Assembly (NCBI RefSeq): GCF_052065695.1
Contig: NZ_JBQHTM010000002.1
Coordinates: 57,277-121,276, forward strand
From: Intestinimonas sp052065695
GTDB taxonomy: Bacteria > Bacillota > Clostridia > Oscillospirales > Oscillospiraceae
DNA length: 64,000 nt
Reading direction: 5' to 3'
Each line of letters starts with the position of its first letter. The stretch's first letter is position 1. This document shows positions 40,367-49,138 of the stretch, one piece after another. The notes under the pieces were generated by a model that saw nothing but the letters and a program-made list of their open reading frames with translations, made no database searches and was not told the origin of the DNA. A program made the position numbers and the translations under genes.

Positions 40367-41731
40367 GTGGAACTGAATATGTCAATGAAGCAGACCCAGA
40401 CGCTGTCACCGCAGATGATGCAGTCGATGGAGATTCTGCAGATGGGCTCCCAGGAACTTCTGGAGTACATTGAAAACCAGGTTCAGGAAAACCCGGTGCT
40501 GGAGATGGAGGAGAAGTACGGCAGTCAGGATGAGGCCTCGGTGCTCCAGCGGAAGCTGGAGTGGCTGGAGTCCACCGACACCCAGAACCGGGTCTATCAT
40601 CAGCAGGACACGGAGGACGATGGGAAGGACCCCATCTCCAACTACGGCAACGCCGATGAGACGGAGGAAAACCTCTATTTGTATGTGCTCTCTCAGCTCC
40701 AGGTCATGGAGCTCTCCCCAGAAGTGCTTGCGGCAGGGCGCTTTCTGGTGGAGTCTCTCAACCAGAACGGCTGGCTGGACGAGCCTCTGGAAGATCTGGC
40801 CACTCAGATGGAGCAGCCCATGGAGGTGGTGGAAAAGGCCCTGGCGGTGGTCCAGAGTCTGGAGCCCGCCGGCGTGGGCGCCCGGAACCTCTCCGAGTGT
40901 CTGGTGCTCCAGCTCCAGCGGCGGCACGAGGACAACGCCCTGGCCATCCAGATCGCCAAGGACCACCTGGAGGCCCTGAGCAAGAACCGGTATGGCCTCA
41001 TCGCCAAGACACTAGGCGTGACCCAGGAGGAGGTCCACGCCGCCTGCGAGGTCATCCGAAGCCTCAATCCCCGGCCGGGCAGCGGCTTTGCCGCCCGGGA
41101 GAACCTCACCTATATCAATCCTGACATCTTTGTGGTCAACTTCCCCGACCACTTTGAGATCCTCACCAACGACTATTTCTTCCCGTCCCTGAACGTGAGC
41201 AGCTACTACTGCCGCATGCTCAAGGACAGCGAGGACAGCGAGGTGAAGGAGTACCTCATGGGGAAGGTGCGGCAGGCCAAGTGGGTGGTGCGCTCCATCG
41301 AGCAGCGCCGGTCTACGCTCCTCCAGTGCGCCGAGCACATCCTGGAGCTCCAGGAGGACTTCTTCCGCCACGGGCCCGGCCACCTCAAGCCCATGTCCCT
41401 GGCCGACATCGCCCAGCGGGTAGGGGTCCACGAGTCCACCGTCTCCCGGACGGGAAAGGACAAGTACATCCAGTGCGCCAGCGGGGTCTACCCCCTGAGC
41501 TACTTCTTCTCCCGGAGCCTGGGGGGGAGCGCCGATGCCTCCTCGCCCGACGCCGCCAAGGCCCTCCTCAAAAAGCTCATCGCCGGGGAGGACAAGAAGA
41601 AGCCCCTCTCCGACCAGAAGCTCTGCGAGCTCATGAGTCGGGAGGGCTGCGAGCTCTCCCGCCGCACCGTGGCCAAGTACCGGGACGAGCTGGGCATCCC
41701 CAGCACCACCGGACGGAAGCAGTACGAGTGA
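40367..41731 (+). CDS. rpoN: RNA polymerase sigma-54 factor (GTG start)
   Basis: 454 residues. Region I is Gln/Leu-rich (MKQTQTLSPQMMQSMEILQM), an acidic region II follows, then the core-binding and HTH domains, and the diagnostic RpoN box RRTVAKYRDELGIP near the C-terminus. It directs transcription from -24/-12 promoters and needs an AAA+ activator, none of which is in the window. GTG 40367 with AGAGGGGG 8 nt upstream is preferred; ATG 40379 is the alternative. A long in-frame extension to 40211 is not conserved in character. Confidence 0.93.
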   Translation: MELNMSMKQTQTLSPQMMQSMEILQMGSQELLEYIENQVQENPVLEMEEKYGSQDEASVLQRKLEWLESTDTQNRVYHQQDTEDDGKDPISNYGNADETEENLYLYVLSQLQVMELSPEVLAAGRFLVESLNQNGWLDEPLEDLATQMEQPMEVVEKALAVVQSLEPAGVGARNLSECLVLQLQRRHEDNALAIQIAKDHLEALSKNRYGLIAKTLGVTQEEVHAACEVIRSLNPRPGSGFAARENLTYINPDIFVVNFPDHFEILTNDYFFPSLNVSSYYCRMLKDSEDSEVKEYLMGKVRQAKWVVRSIEQRRSTLLQCAEHILELQEDFFRHGPGHLKPMSLADIAQRVGVHESTVSRTGKDKYIQCASGVYPLSYFFSRSLGGSADASSPDAAKALLKKLIAGEDKKKPLSDQKLCELMSREGCELSRRTVAKYRDELGIPSTTGRKQYE

Positions 41732-41765
41732 CGGGAGAACATACACACAAGGAGCGTTTTGACAC

Positions 41766-42416
41766 ATGGACTACAAGGCAGTGATCTTTGACTTTGACTA
41801 CACTCTGGGGGACGCCACCGACGCCATCTATGCCGGCTTCAAAGCGGGTATGACCGCTATGGGACACCCGATCCCCGACCGGGAGACCGTCCGGCACACC
41901 GTGGGTATGGTGCTGGAGGACGCCTACACCCTCCTCACCGGAGACGACAGCCAGGCTGGCCGAAACACCTTCCGGTCAGAGTTCTCCAAGGTGGCCCGGC
42001 CCATGCAGGCGGCGGGCACCCCCCTGTGCCCCGGCGCCAAGGAGCTGCTGCTGGCCCTGGAAAAGGCGGGGGTCCCCACCGCCGTGGTGAGCACCAAGCA
42101 CACCGGCACCCTGCGGGACATCTTCGCCGGCCACGGCCTGGCGGAGAAGTTCGCCTTCATCGTGGGGGGCGATATGGTCAGCCGGAACAAGCCCGACCCG
42201 GAGGGGCTCAACACCGTCCTGGGAAAGCTGGGCGTGGCGCCCGGGGAGGCCCTCTACTGCGGTGACACCGTCATCGATGCCAAGACCGCAGCGGCGGCGG
42301 GGACCGACTTCTGTGCCGTCCTCAACGGCACCACCCCGGCGGAGGATTTCCGGGACCTGCCCCACGTCCACATCGCCCCCGATCTCACCGATCTGCGGGC
42401 CTTCCTGGGTCTGTAA
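41766..42416 (+). CDS. HAD-superfamily phosphatase (PpaX/Gph-like)
   Basis: 216 residues with all HAD motifs: FDFDYTL (nucleophile Asp 9/11), VVSTKH (Ser/Thr), a Lys in SRNKPDP and GDTVIDA. A helical cap domain lies at about 18-80. Members include pyrophosphatase PpaX and phosphoglycolate phosphatase, and the exact substrate cannot be told. CAAGGAGCG precedes the ATG. It follows rpoN by 34 nt and may be co-transcribed. Confidence 0.85.
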   Translation: MDYKAVIFDFDYTLGDATDAIYAGFKAGMTAMGHPIPDRETVRHTVGMVLEDAYTLLTGDDSQAGRNTFRSEFSKVARPMQAAGTPLCPGAKELLLALEKAGVPTAVVSTKHTGTLRDIFAGHGLAEKFAFIVGGDMVSRNKPDPEGLNTVLGKLGVAPGEALYCGDTVIDAKTAAAAGTDFCAVLNGTTPAEDFRDLPHVHIAPDLTDLRAFLGL

Positions 42417-42454
42417 AGTCGGGCGGGAACCATACAAAACCGAATGTAAAGTCT

Positions 42455-42499
42455 GTGTGCGCCGGACCCGGCAAGAGGGGTCCGGCGCACACTGCTTTT
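42455..42499 (+). terminator. terminator after the HAD gene
   Basis: A perfect 14-bp stem (42455-42468 with 42479-42492), 10-nt loop and TTTTT tail. Confidence 0.88.
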
Positions 42500-42652
42500 T
42501 GCGGCTGTGGGAGAAATGTAAAGTAGAAAAAAGGAACAAAAAACCGTCCCGTGACCAATAGGCGGGAGAAAAATGGGGCAAAATAGACGAAAGAGGAAAT
42601 GTAAAATCGGAGACGACGCAAGGATTTTACAAAAAACAGCGGGAAAAACGGA

Positions 42653-42707
42653 CTTACAAAGACTTTACAGATCCGGGGAGGCAGACTTTACAAAAGGCCG
42701 GTATACT
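42653..42707 (+). promoter_or_regulatory. Pho boxes and pstS promoter
   Basis: CTTACA (42653-42658), TTTACA (42664-42669) and TTTACA (42687-42692) lie in phase (11 and 23 bp), with another TTTACA at 42626-42631. A TATACT -10 (42702-42707) lacks a properly placed -35. This is the layout of PhoP/PhoB-activated promoters, and phoBR are in the same operon region. Confidence 0.78.
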
Positions 42708-42775
42708 GATAGCCGTTCCAAGGGAAACTAAGAGATCAAACCCGAATACCAAATGGATTGGAGAATGAGATCATC

Positions 42776-43645
42776 ATGAAGAAGACACTTGCTATGCTGC
42801 TCTCCGCGGCCCTCTGCGTGAGCCTGTTTGCCGGCTGCTCCGGCGGTTCCTCCAGCACCCCCGCCCCCGAGACCACCACCCCCGCCACCGAGTCTCAGAC
42901 CGCTGAGGAGACCAAGCTCTCCGGCACCGTGGTGACCAACGGTTCCACCTCCATGGAGAGCGTCATGGGCTCCCTGATCGAGGCCTTCAAGGAGGTCCAG
43001 CCCGACGTGCAGGTCCAGTACACCGGCTCCGGCTCCGGCGCCGGCATCACCTCCGCCCAGCACGGCACCGCCGACATCGGTCTGGCCAGCCGTGACCTGA
43101 AGGACGACGAGACCGGCGTGAAGCAGATCACCGTAGCCAAGGACGGCATCGCCATCATTGTCAACCCTGAGAACCCCGTGGCCGACCTGAGCATCGAGCA
43201 GATCGCCCAGATCTTCACCGGCGAGATCACCAACTGGTCCGACCTGGGCGGCAACGACGGCCAGATCGTGCCCATCGGCCGTGAGGCCGGCTCCGGCACC
43301 CGTGACGGCTTCGAGTCCATCACCGGCACCGAGGACGCCTGCGTCTACCAGAACGAGCTGACCTCCACCGGTGAGGTCATCGCCAACGTGGCCTCCAACC
43401 CCAACGCCATCGGCTACGCCTCCCTGTCCGCCGTGGACGACACCGTGAAGGCCCTCACCGTGGGCGGTGTGGCTCCCTCCGAGGAGACCGTCCTGGACGG
43501 CACCTACGCCATCCAGCGTAACTTCAACTTCATCCTCAGCGACAGCACCGAGCTCTCCGATGCCGCCCAGGCCTTCGTTGACTGGGCCACCTCCACTGAG
43601 GCTTCCGACCTGATCGCCGGCGCGGGCGCTGTGCCCGTGGCCTAA
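42776..43645 (+). CDS. pstS: phosphate ABC transporter substrate-binding lipoprotein PstS
   Basis: 289 residues: lipoprotein signal with LFAGCSG (Cys 19 or so), a Ser/Thr/Pro linker, then the PBP-like phosphate-binding domain with NGSTSMESVMGSL, TGSGSGAGI, DIGLASRDLK and REAGSGTRDGFE loops that contact phosphate. It captures phosphate for PstCAB. GGAG lies about 14 nt before ATG 42776. A hairpin after the gene probably lets it be made in excess of the other subunits. Confidence 0.95.
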   Translation: MKKTLAMLLSAALCVSLFAGCSGGSSSTPAPETTTPATESQTAEETKLSGTVVTNGSTSMESVMGSLIEAFKEVQPDVQVQYTGSGSGAGITSAQHGTADIGLASRDLKDDETGVKQITVAKDGIAIIVNPENPVADLSIEQIAQIFTGEITNWSDLGGNDGQIVPIGREAGSGTRDGFESITGTEDACVYQNELTSTGEVIANVASNPNAIGYASLSAVDDTVKALTVGGVAPSEETVLDGTYAIQRNFNFILSDSTELSDAAQAFVDWATSTEASDLIAGAGAVPVA

Positions 43646-43682
43646 ACGGAACGCTCAGACCGGACTGAGACCGCCTGAACGA

Positions 43683-43713
43683 GAGCTCCCTCGGTCCGCG
43701 AGGGGGCTCTTTC
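43683..43713 (+). terminator. intercistronic hairpin between pstS and pstC
   Basis: A 10-bp stem with one G-T pair (43683-43692 with 43700-43709) and a TTT tail. The weak U-run suggests partial termination or transcript stabilisation. Confidence 0.6.
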
Positions 43714-43748
43714 CGTACGTCCAAAACTAGAGAAAGGCCGATATCCCC

Positions 43749-44615
43749 ATGAAACAGAAGCTGCGCCCCATGGAAGTCTTTATGAACGCGGTGTTTTTCC
43801 TCTGCGGCCTCATCGCCGTGGTGTTCGTCCTCTTTATCAGCGTCTACCTCATCATCTCCGGCCTGCCCGCCATCAAAGAGATCGGGCTGGTGGAGTTCCT
43901 CTTCGGCACCAAGTGGGCCTCCACCGCCGCCGAGCCCTCCTTTGGCATCCTGCCCTTTATCCTCACCTCCATCTACGGCACCGCCGGCGCCATCGTGCTG
44001 GGCGTGCCGGTGGGCTTTATGACGGCGGTCTTTCTGGCCAAGGTGGCCCCTGCAAGGCTGGCCAGAGTGGTGCGCACCGCGGTGGATCTGTTGGCCGGCA
44101 TCCCCTCTGTGGTCTACGGCCTCATCGGCATGATGGTGCTGGTGCCCGCCGTCCGTGAGCTCTTCAACCTGCCCGATGGCGCCAGCCTCTTCTGCGCCAT
44201 CATCGTCCTGGCCATCATGATCCTGCCCTCCATCATCTCCGTCTCTGAGACCGCCCTCAAGGCGGTGCCCAAGGAGTATGAGGAGGCCTCCCTGGCCCTG
44301 GGCGCCACCCACATCGAGACCATCTTCCGGGTCAGCGTCCCGGCGGCCTCCAGCGGCATCGCTGCCTCCATCGTGTTGGGCATCGGCCGGGCCATCGGCG
44401 AGGCCATGGCCGTCATCATGGTGGCCGGCAACGTGGCCAATATGCCCACGCTCTTCTCCTCCGTCCGTTTCCTCACCACCGCCGTGGCCAGCGAGATGAG
44501 CTACGCCTCCGGCCTCCAGCGCCAGGCCCTCTTCTCCATCGCCCTGGTGCTCTTCCTCTTCATCATGCTCATCAACGTAGTCCTCAACTCTCTGCTCAAA
44601 CGGAAGAAGGGGTGA
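43749..44615 (+). CDS. pstC: phosphate ABC transporter permease PstC
   Basis: 288 residues, six membrane helices, with the permease EAA-type loop EEASLALGATHIETIFRVSV (about 176-195). It forms the channel with PstA. A GAAAGG site lies before the ATG. It ends 6 nt before pstA. Confidence 0.94.
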   Translation: MKQKLRPMEVFMNAVFFLCGLIAVVFVLFISVYLIISGLPAIKEIGLVEFLFGTKWASTAAEPSFGILPFILTSIYGTAGAIVLGVPVGFMTAVFLAKVAPARLARVVRTAVDLLAGIPSVVYGLIGMMVLVPAVRELFNLPDGASLFCAIIVLAIMILPSIISVSETALKAVPKEYEEASLALGATHIETIFRVSVPAASSGIAASIVLGIGRAIGEAMAVIMVAGNVANMPTLFSSVRFLTTAVASEMSYASGLQRQALFSIALVLFLFIMLINVVLNSLLKRKKG

Positions 44616-44621
44616 TATTCT

Positions 44622-45497
44622 GTGACTGAAATGAAGCCGCTTTCCGGCAGGAGAAAGCCCTATGATCTGGTGCTGCGCTTCCTGCTCTACTTCTGCGCAG
44701 TGCTCACCTGTGCCCTGCTGCTCTTCGTCATCGGCTATATCTTCGTCAAGGGCCTGCCCCATATCACCTGGTCCTTCCTCACCAGTGAGCCCAGCTATAT
44801 CAAGGACACCATCGGCATCCTGCCCAACATCCTCAACACGGTGTATATCGTGGTGGTGACCCTGATCTTCATCCTGCCCCTGGGCGTGGGCGCCGCCGTC
44901 TACCTCACCGAGTACGCCCGCAACCGCCGGCTGGTGGCCGCCATCGAGTTTGCCACCGAGACCCTCACCGGCATCCCCTCCATCATCTTCGGCCTGGTGG
45001 GCATGCTCTTCTTCTGTCAGTTCCTGGGCCTGAAGGCCTCGCTGCTGGCGGGCTCCCTCACCCTGGTCATCATGACCCTGCCCACCATCGTCCGCACCAC
45101 CCAGGAGGCCCTCAAGACGGTGCCCCAGTCCTACCGGGAGGGCGCCCTGGGCCTGGGTGCCGGCAAGTGGCACATGATCCGCACCGTGGTGCTGCCCTCC
45201 TCCATCGACGGCATCGTCACCGGGTGCATCCTCTCCATCGGCCGCATCGTGGGCGAGTCGGCCGCCCTCCTCTTCACCGCCGGCATGGGCATGAGCCTCA
45301 ACAATTTCTTCTCCTCCATGGACAACTTCCTCCACTCCTCCGGCGCCAGCCTCACCGTGGCCCTCTACGTCTACGCCAAGGAGCGGGCGGAGTTCGACGT
45401 GGCCTTCGCCATCGCCGCCATCCTCATGCTCCTCACCCTCATCATCAACCTGACCGCCAACCTTCTGGGCCGGAAGCTCAAGAAGGCGCGGGGATAG
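44622..45497 (+). CDS. pstA: phosphate ABC transporter permease PstA (GTG start)
   Basis: 291 residues, six membrane helices, with the EAA-type loop YREGALGLGAGKWHMIRTVV. It starts at GTG 44622, with ATG four codons later as an alternative. It pairs with PstC and lies 10 nt before pstB. Confidence 0.93.
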   Translation: MTEMKPLSGRRKPYDLVLRFLLYFCAVLTCALLLFVIGYIFVKGLPHITWSFLTSEPSYIKDTIGILPNILNTVYIVVVTLIFILPLGVGAAVYLTEYARNRRLVAAIEFATETLTGIPSIIFGLVGMLFFCQFLGLKASLLAGSLTLVIMTLPTIVRTTQEALKTVPQSYREGALGLGAGKWHMIRTVVLPSSIDGIVTGCILSIGRIVGESAALLFTAGMGMSLNNFFSSMDNFLHSSGASLTVALYVYAKERAEFDVAFAIAAILMLLTLIINLTANLLGRKLKKARG

Positions 45498-45507
45498 GAG
45501 AAACAAT

Positions 45508-46263
45508 ATGGAACCCATCCTGACCGCCAAGGACCTGGACCTCTTCTACGGTCAGACCCAGGCCCTCAAGCATGTGAACATCGAGATCCCCGAGCGGCGG
45601 GTCACCGCCCTCATCGGCCCTTCGGGCTGCGGCAAATCCACCTTCCTCAAGACCCTGGACCGGATGAACGACCTGCTCCCCGGGGTCACCATCCAGGGCA
45701 GCGTCCGCTACCGCGGCCGGGAGATCTACTCCTCCGACGTGGACGTGACCTGGCTGCGCAAGCAGATCGGCATGGTCTTTCAGAAGCCCAACCCCTTCCC
45801 CATGTCCATCTACGACAACATCGCCTACGGCCCCCGCACCCACGGCATCCGCAGCAAGGCCAAGCTGGACGAGATCGTGGAAAAGTCCCTCCGGGGCGCC
45901 GCCATCTGGGACGAGGTGAAGGACCGGCTCAAGAAGTCGGCCATGGGCCTCTCCGGCGGCCAGCAGCAGCGCATCTGCATTGCCCGGGCCCTGGCCGTGG
46001 AGCCCGACGTCCTCCTGATGGACGAGGCCACCTCCGCCCTGGACCCCATCTCCACCTCCAAGATCGAGGACCTCATCGCCGATCTGAAGAACGACTATAC
46101 CATCGTCATCGTCACCCACAACATGCAGCAGGCCACCCGTATCTCGGACAAGTGCGCCTTCTTCCTGCTGGGTGAGCTCATCGAGTTCGGCGACACGGAG
46201 CAGATGTTCTCCGTACCCAAGGACCAGCGCACCGAAGACTACATCACCGGGAGGTTTGGCTGA
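45508..46263 (+). CDS. pstB: phosphate ABC transporter ATPase PstB
   Basis: 251 residues: Walker A GPSGCGKSTFL (about 33-43), Q-loop FQKPNPFPMSIYDN, signature LSGGQQQRICIARAL, Walker B DVLLMDEATSALD and H-loop VTHNMQQA. It drives phosphate uptake. AGGAGAAACA precedes the ATG. Confidence 0.96.
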   Translation: MEPILTAKDLDLFYGQTQALKHVNIEIPERRVTALIGPSGCGKSTFLKTLDRMNDLLPGVTIQGSVRYRGREIYSSDVDVTWLRKQIGMVFQKPNPFPMSIYDNIAYGPRTHGIRSKAKLDEIVEKSLRGAAIWDEVKDRLKKSAMGLSGGQQQRICIARALAVEPDVLLMDEATSALDPISTSKIEDLIADLKNDYTIVIVTHNMQQATRISDKCAFFLLGELIEFGDTEQMFSVPKDQRTEDYITGRFG

Positions 46264-46264
46264 T

Positions 46265-46903
46265 ATGAGAAAGACCTTTGACGCGGAGCTCCTGGAGCTC
46301 AACGAATCCCTCACCGTCATGGCCCGGGTGGCCCAGGACGCCATCGACGTGGTCACCGAGAGCCTCTCCAGTGACGACGAGTCCACCGCCAAGGCGGCCA
46401 TCGACATGACCTCCTCCATGGACCAGATGGAGCGGGACATCGAGAACCGCTGCCTCCAGCTCCTGCTGCGGCAGCAGCCGGTGGCCCGGGACCTGCGGGC
46501 CATCTCGGCGGCCATGAAGATGGTCACCGACCTCCAGCGCATCGGCGACCAGTGCGCCAACATCGCCGAGATCTCCCTCCTCCTCTCCAAGCAGGGGAAC
46601 GTGAAGGTGCCCCAGGACATCGGCGTCATGTCGTGCAAAGCGGGGCTCATGCTCCGGCAGGCCATCGGCGCCTACACCGGCCGGGACCTGGAGACCGCCC
46701 ACGCCGTCATCAACCTGGACGACGAGGTGGATGAGCTCTTCCAGCAGATCAAGAGCGAGCTCATCGAGGAGGTGGCCGAGAACAAGGACGAGGCCGACAG
46801 CTCCATCGACTTCATCATCATCGCCAAGTACCTGGAGCGCGTGGCCGACCACGCCGTGAACATCGCTCAGTGGGCCATCTTCTGCGTGACCGGCGAGCTG
46901 TAA
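46265..46903 (+). CDS. phoU: phosphate signalling protein PhoU
   Basis: 212 residues, two similar three-helix bundles, with the PhoU metal-binding motifs around DLQRIGDQCANI (first repeat) and YLERVADHAVNI (second repeat). It links PstB status to PhoR and keeps the Pho regulon off when phosphate is plentiful. ATG 46265 is 1 nt after the pstB stop, with GGAGG upstream; longer ORF starts lie within pstB. Confidence 0.94.
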   Translation: MRKTFDAELLELNESLTVMARVAQDAIDVVTESLSSDDESTAKAAIDMTSSMDQMERDIENRCLQLLLRQQPVARDLRAISAAMKMVTDLQRIGDQCANIAEISLLLSKQGNVKVPQDIGVMSCKAGLMLRQAIGAYTGRDLETAHAVINLDDEVDELFQQIKSELIEEVAENKDEADSSIDFIIIAKYLERVADHAVNIAQWAIFCVTGEL

Positions 46904-46919
46904 GGCGGACCGGATGGGC

Positions 46920-46948
46920 TTGCAAGACCGGTCCCCAGGTGATATGCT
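46920..46948 (+). promoter_or_regulatory. possible separate promoter for phoB-phoR
   Basis: TTGCAA (46920-46925) and TATGCT (46943-46948) are 17 bp apart, 66 nt before phoB. It would supply a basal level of the regulators. Confidence 0.45.
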
Positions 46949-47014
46949 GGGACTGGACAATGAGGCCCTGGGCGGCCGGCGGCCGCACCATCAGTACGAC
47001 AGGAGGGTGTCCCC

Positions 47015-47683
47015 ATGGCGGAGACCATCGTGATCATCGAAGACGATGAGAGCATCCGGGAGATGCTGCGCTATTATTTCCATTCCGTGGGCTACGAGGT
47101 GGCCTGCTTTGAGTCCGGGGAGGAGTACTTTGAAAAGGGCAAGGACTACAAGCCCTCCCTCTTCATTCTGGACATCATGCTGCCGGGCATGGACGGGCTG
47201 GAGATCCTCCGGCGCATCCGCACCGATACCCGGCTGGAGGACACGCCGGTGCTCATGCTCACCGCCCGCACCTCCGAAATGGATAAGGTAAAGGGTCTGG
47301 AGACGGGGGCGGACGACTATGTGGTCAAGCCCTTCGGCATCATGGAGCTCCAGGCCAGGGTAAAGGCCCTGCTGCGCAGGGCCGGCCGCCCCAGGGCGGA
47401 GAGCGTACTCACCTGCGGCGACCTGGAGATCGACCCCGCCGCCCGAGAGGTGCGGAAGAACGGGCAGCTGGTGGAGCTCACCTACAAGGAGTTCGAGCTG
47501 CTGCGGCTGCTGTGCGTCCACCGGGGCATGGTGCTCACCCGGGACGACATCCTCCAGGCGGTGTGGGACTACGACTTTGCCGGCGAGACCCGCACGGTGG
47601 ACATGCACGTAAAGACCCTCCGTCAGAAGCTGGGGGAGGGCTATATCCAGACGGTGCGGGGCGTGGGCTACAAAATGGTCTGA
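47015..47683 (+). CDS. phoB: phosphate regulon response regulator PhoB/PhoP-type
   Basis: 222 residues: receiver with EDDESIREML, phospho-acceptor Asp in FILDIMLPGMDG (about 53), Thr in MLTARTS and Lys in YVVKPFG; a winged-helix output domain follows (LTYKEFELLRLLC, TVDMHVKTLRQKLG). Placement after phoU identifies it as the Pho regulator. AGGAGGGTG precedes the ATG. Confidence 0.92.
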   Translation: MAETIVIIEDDESIREMLRYYFHSVGYEVACFESGEEYFEKGKDYKPSLFILDIMLPGMDGLEILRRIRTDTRLEDTPVLMLTARTSEMDKVKGLETGADDYVVKPFGIMELQARVKALLRRAGRPRAESVLTCGDLEIDPAAREVRKNGQLVELTYKEFELLRLLCVHRGMVLTRDDILQAVWDYDFAGETRTVDMHVKTLRQKLGEGYIQTVRGVGYKMV

Positions 47684-47713
47684 CCCGACCCTCGATTTTG
47701 GAGGAAGGTTTTC

Positions 47714-48997
47714 ATGAAAAGACGTCTGACTACTTACTTTTTCCTCATTGCGGCCCTGGGCATCGCCCTCTCCAGCCTCTTTGGGGTGTGGGCCTACCGG
47801 GACCGGGAGATCTCGGCGGCCCGGCAGACCCTGGTGGAGCTGCTGGACCTGATGGACGCCCAGAACTACTACACCGATCCTGAGGCCTGGGCCGTCCAGC
47901 TCCAGGAGGCCGCCCCCGATAAGCGCCTCACCATCATCGCCCCCGACGGCACCGTCCTCTCCGACACCTACGGCCAGGTCACCGAAAACCACGCCGACCG
48001 GCCCGAGGTCATCTCCGCCATGGAGACCGGCTGGGGCGAGGCCGAGCGGAAAAGCGAGACCACCGGCGAGACCCTGCTCTACGAGGCCAAGCAGTTCACC
48101 GACGGCAACATCGGCCGCATCTCCATGCCCATCTCCTCCATCAACGCCCTCTTCTTCCAGGGCCTGGTGGGCTTCCTGGTGGCCGCCGCGGTGGCCCTGA
48201 TCCTCACCCTGCTCCTGGCCCGGAAGCTGGCCCAGAAGACGGCACAGCCTCTGGAGGAGAAGGAGGAGGCCCTGGAGCAGGAGGGGGAGAAGCTCCAGAT
48301 CGTCCGCAGCGAATTTGCCGCCAACGTCTCCCACGAGCTCAAGACCCCCCTCACCAGCATCAAGGGATTCACCGACATGATGAACTCGGGCATGGTGAAG
48401 GACCCGGAGGACCAGAAGCGCTTCATCTCCATGATCGGCGTGGAGGTGGACCGGCTCATCGAGCTCATCAACGACGTTTTAAAGATCTCCGAGCTGGAGT
48501 CGGTGGTCATGCCCCAGCCCGACGACCGGGCCGACGTGCTGGCCGTGGCGGAGGAGTGCAGGACCGCCCTGGAGCAGGCGGCCCAGGACGGCAAGATCAC
48601 CGTGAACATCTCCGGCGACGACGCCCAGGTGGCCATGGCCCCCAGCCGGCTCCGGGAGCTCCTCACCAACCTGATGGAGAACGGCATCAAGTACAACGAG
48701 CCCGGCGGCCGGGTGGACGTCACCGTGAAGCGGGAGGCGGACAAGGTGGACATCGTGGTTAAGGACACCGGCATCGGCATCCCCAAGGAGAGCCAGGAGC
48801 GGGTCTTTGAGCGGTTCTACCGGGTGGACAAGGGCCGGACCCGCAAGACCGGCGGCACCGGTCTGGGCCTGGCCATCGTCAAGCACATCGTCCTCCTCTA
48901 CGGCGGCACCATCTCCCTGGAGAGCACCCCCGGCAAGGGGAGCACTTTTACCATGACCTTCCGTCCCGCCGAGGAGAGCGCCAAGGTGGCACAGTAA
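47714..48997 (+). CDS. phoR: phosphate sensor histidine kinase PhoR-type
   Basis: 427 residues: TM1 about 7-27, a modest extracytoplasmic domain, TM2 about 150-175, then HisKA with NVSHELKTPLTSIKGF and HATPase with NLMENGIKYNE (N-box), DTGIGIP (G1) and GGTGLGLAIVKH (G2). It has no cytoplasmic PAS domain of the longer PhoR type. GGAGGAAGG precedes the ATG. It phosphorylates PhoB under phosphate limitation. Confidence 0.9.
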   Translation: MKRRLTTYFFLIAALGIALSSLFGVWAYRDREISAARQTLVELLDLMDAQNYYTDPEAWAVQLQEAAPDKRLTIIAPDGTVLSDTYGQVTENHADRPEVISAMETGWGEAERKSETTGETLLYEAKQFTDGNIGRISMPISSINALFFQGLVGFLVAAAVALILTLLLARKLAQKTAQPLEEKEEALEQEGEKLQIVRSEFAANVSHELKTPLTSIKGFTDMMNSGMVKDPEDQKRFISMIGVEVDRLIELINDVLKISELESVVMPQPDDRADVLAVAEECRTALEQAAQDGKITVNISGDDAQVAMAPSRLRELLTNLMENGIKYNEPGGRVDVTVKREADKVDIVVKDTGIGIPKESQERVFERFYRVDKGRTRKTGGTGLGLAIVKHIVLLYGGTISLESTPGKGSTFTMTFRPAEESAKVAQ

Positions 48998-49011
48998 ATC
49001 AAACCTACGCT

Positions 49012-49050
49012 GCCCCCGCAGGAACACACCGTTCCTGCGGGGGCTTTTTT
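49012..49050 (+). terminator. terminator of the pst-pho operon
   Basis: A perfect 14-bp stem (49012-49025 with 49031-49044), 5-nt loop and TTTTTT. A second hairpin (CCCGGAT...ATCCGGG, about 49059-49077) followed by a T-rich stretch lies just downstream. Confidence 0.92.
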
Positions 49051-49138
49051 GTGTTGGTCCCGGATTTTTTATCCGGGGCCTATATTTTTGCTTTCTTTTG
49101 CCATACTAACCCCATCAAGGCAAGAAAAGAGGACGGGT

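Noticed and set aside
49060..49138. EutV antiterminator target before eutG
   Set aside because: No paired hairpins with the conserved AGCAANGRRGC-type loops were found; the hairpin there is a plain stem following the pst-pho terminator.
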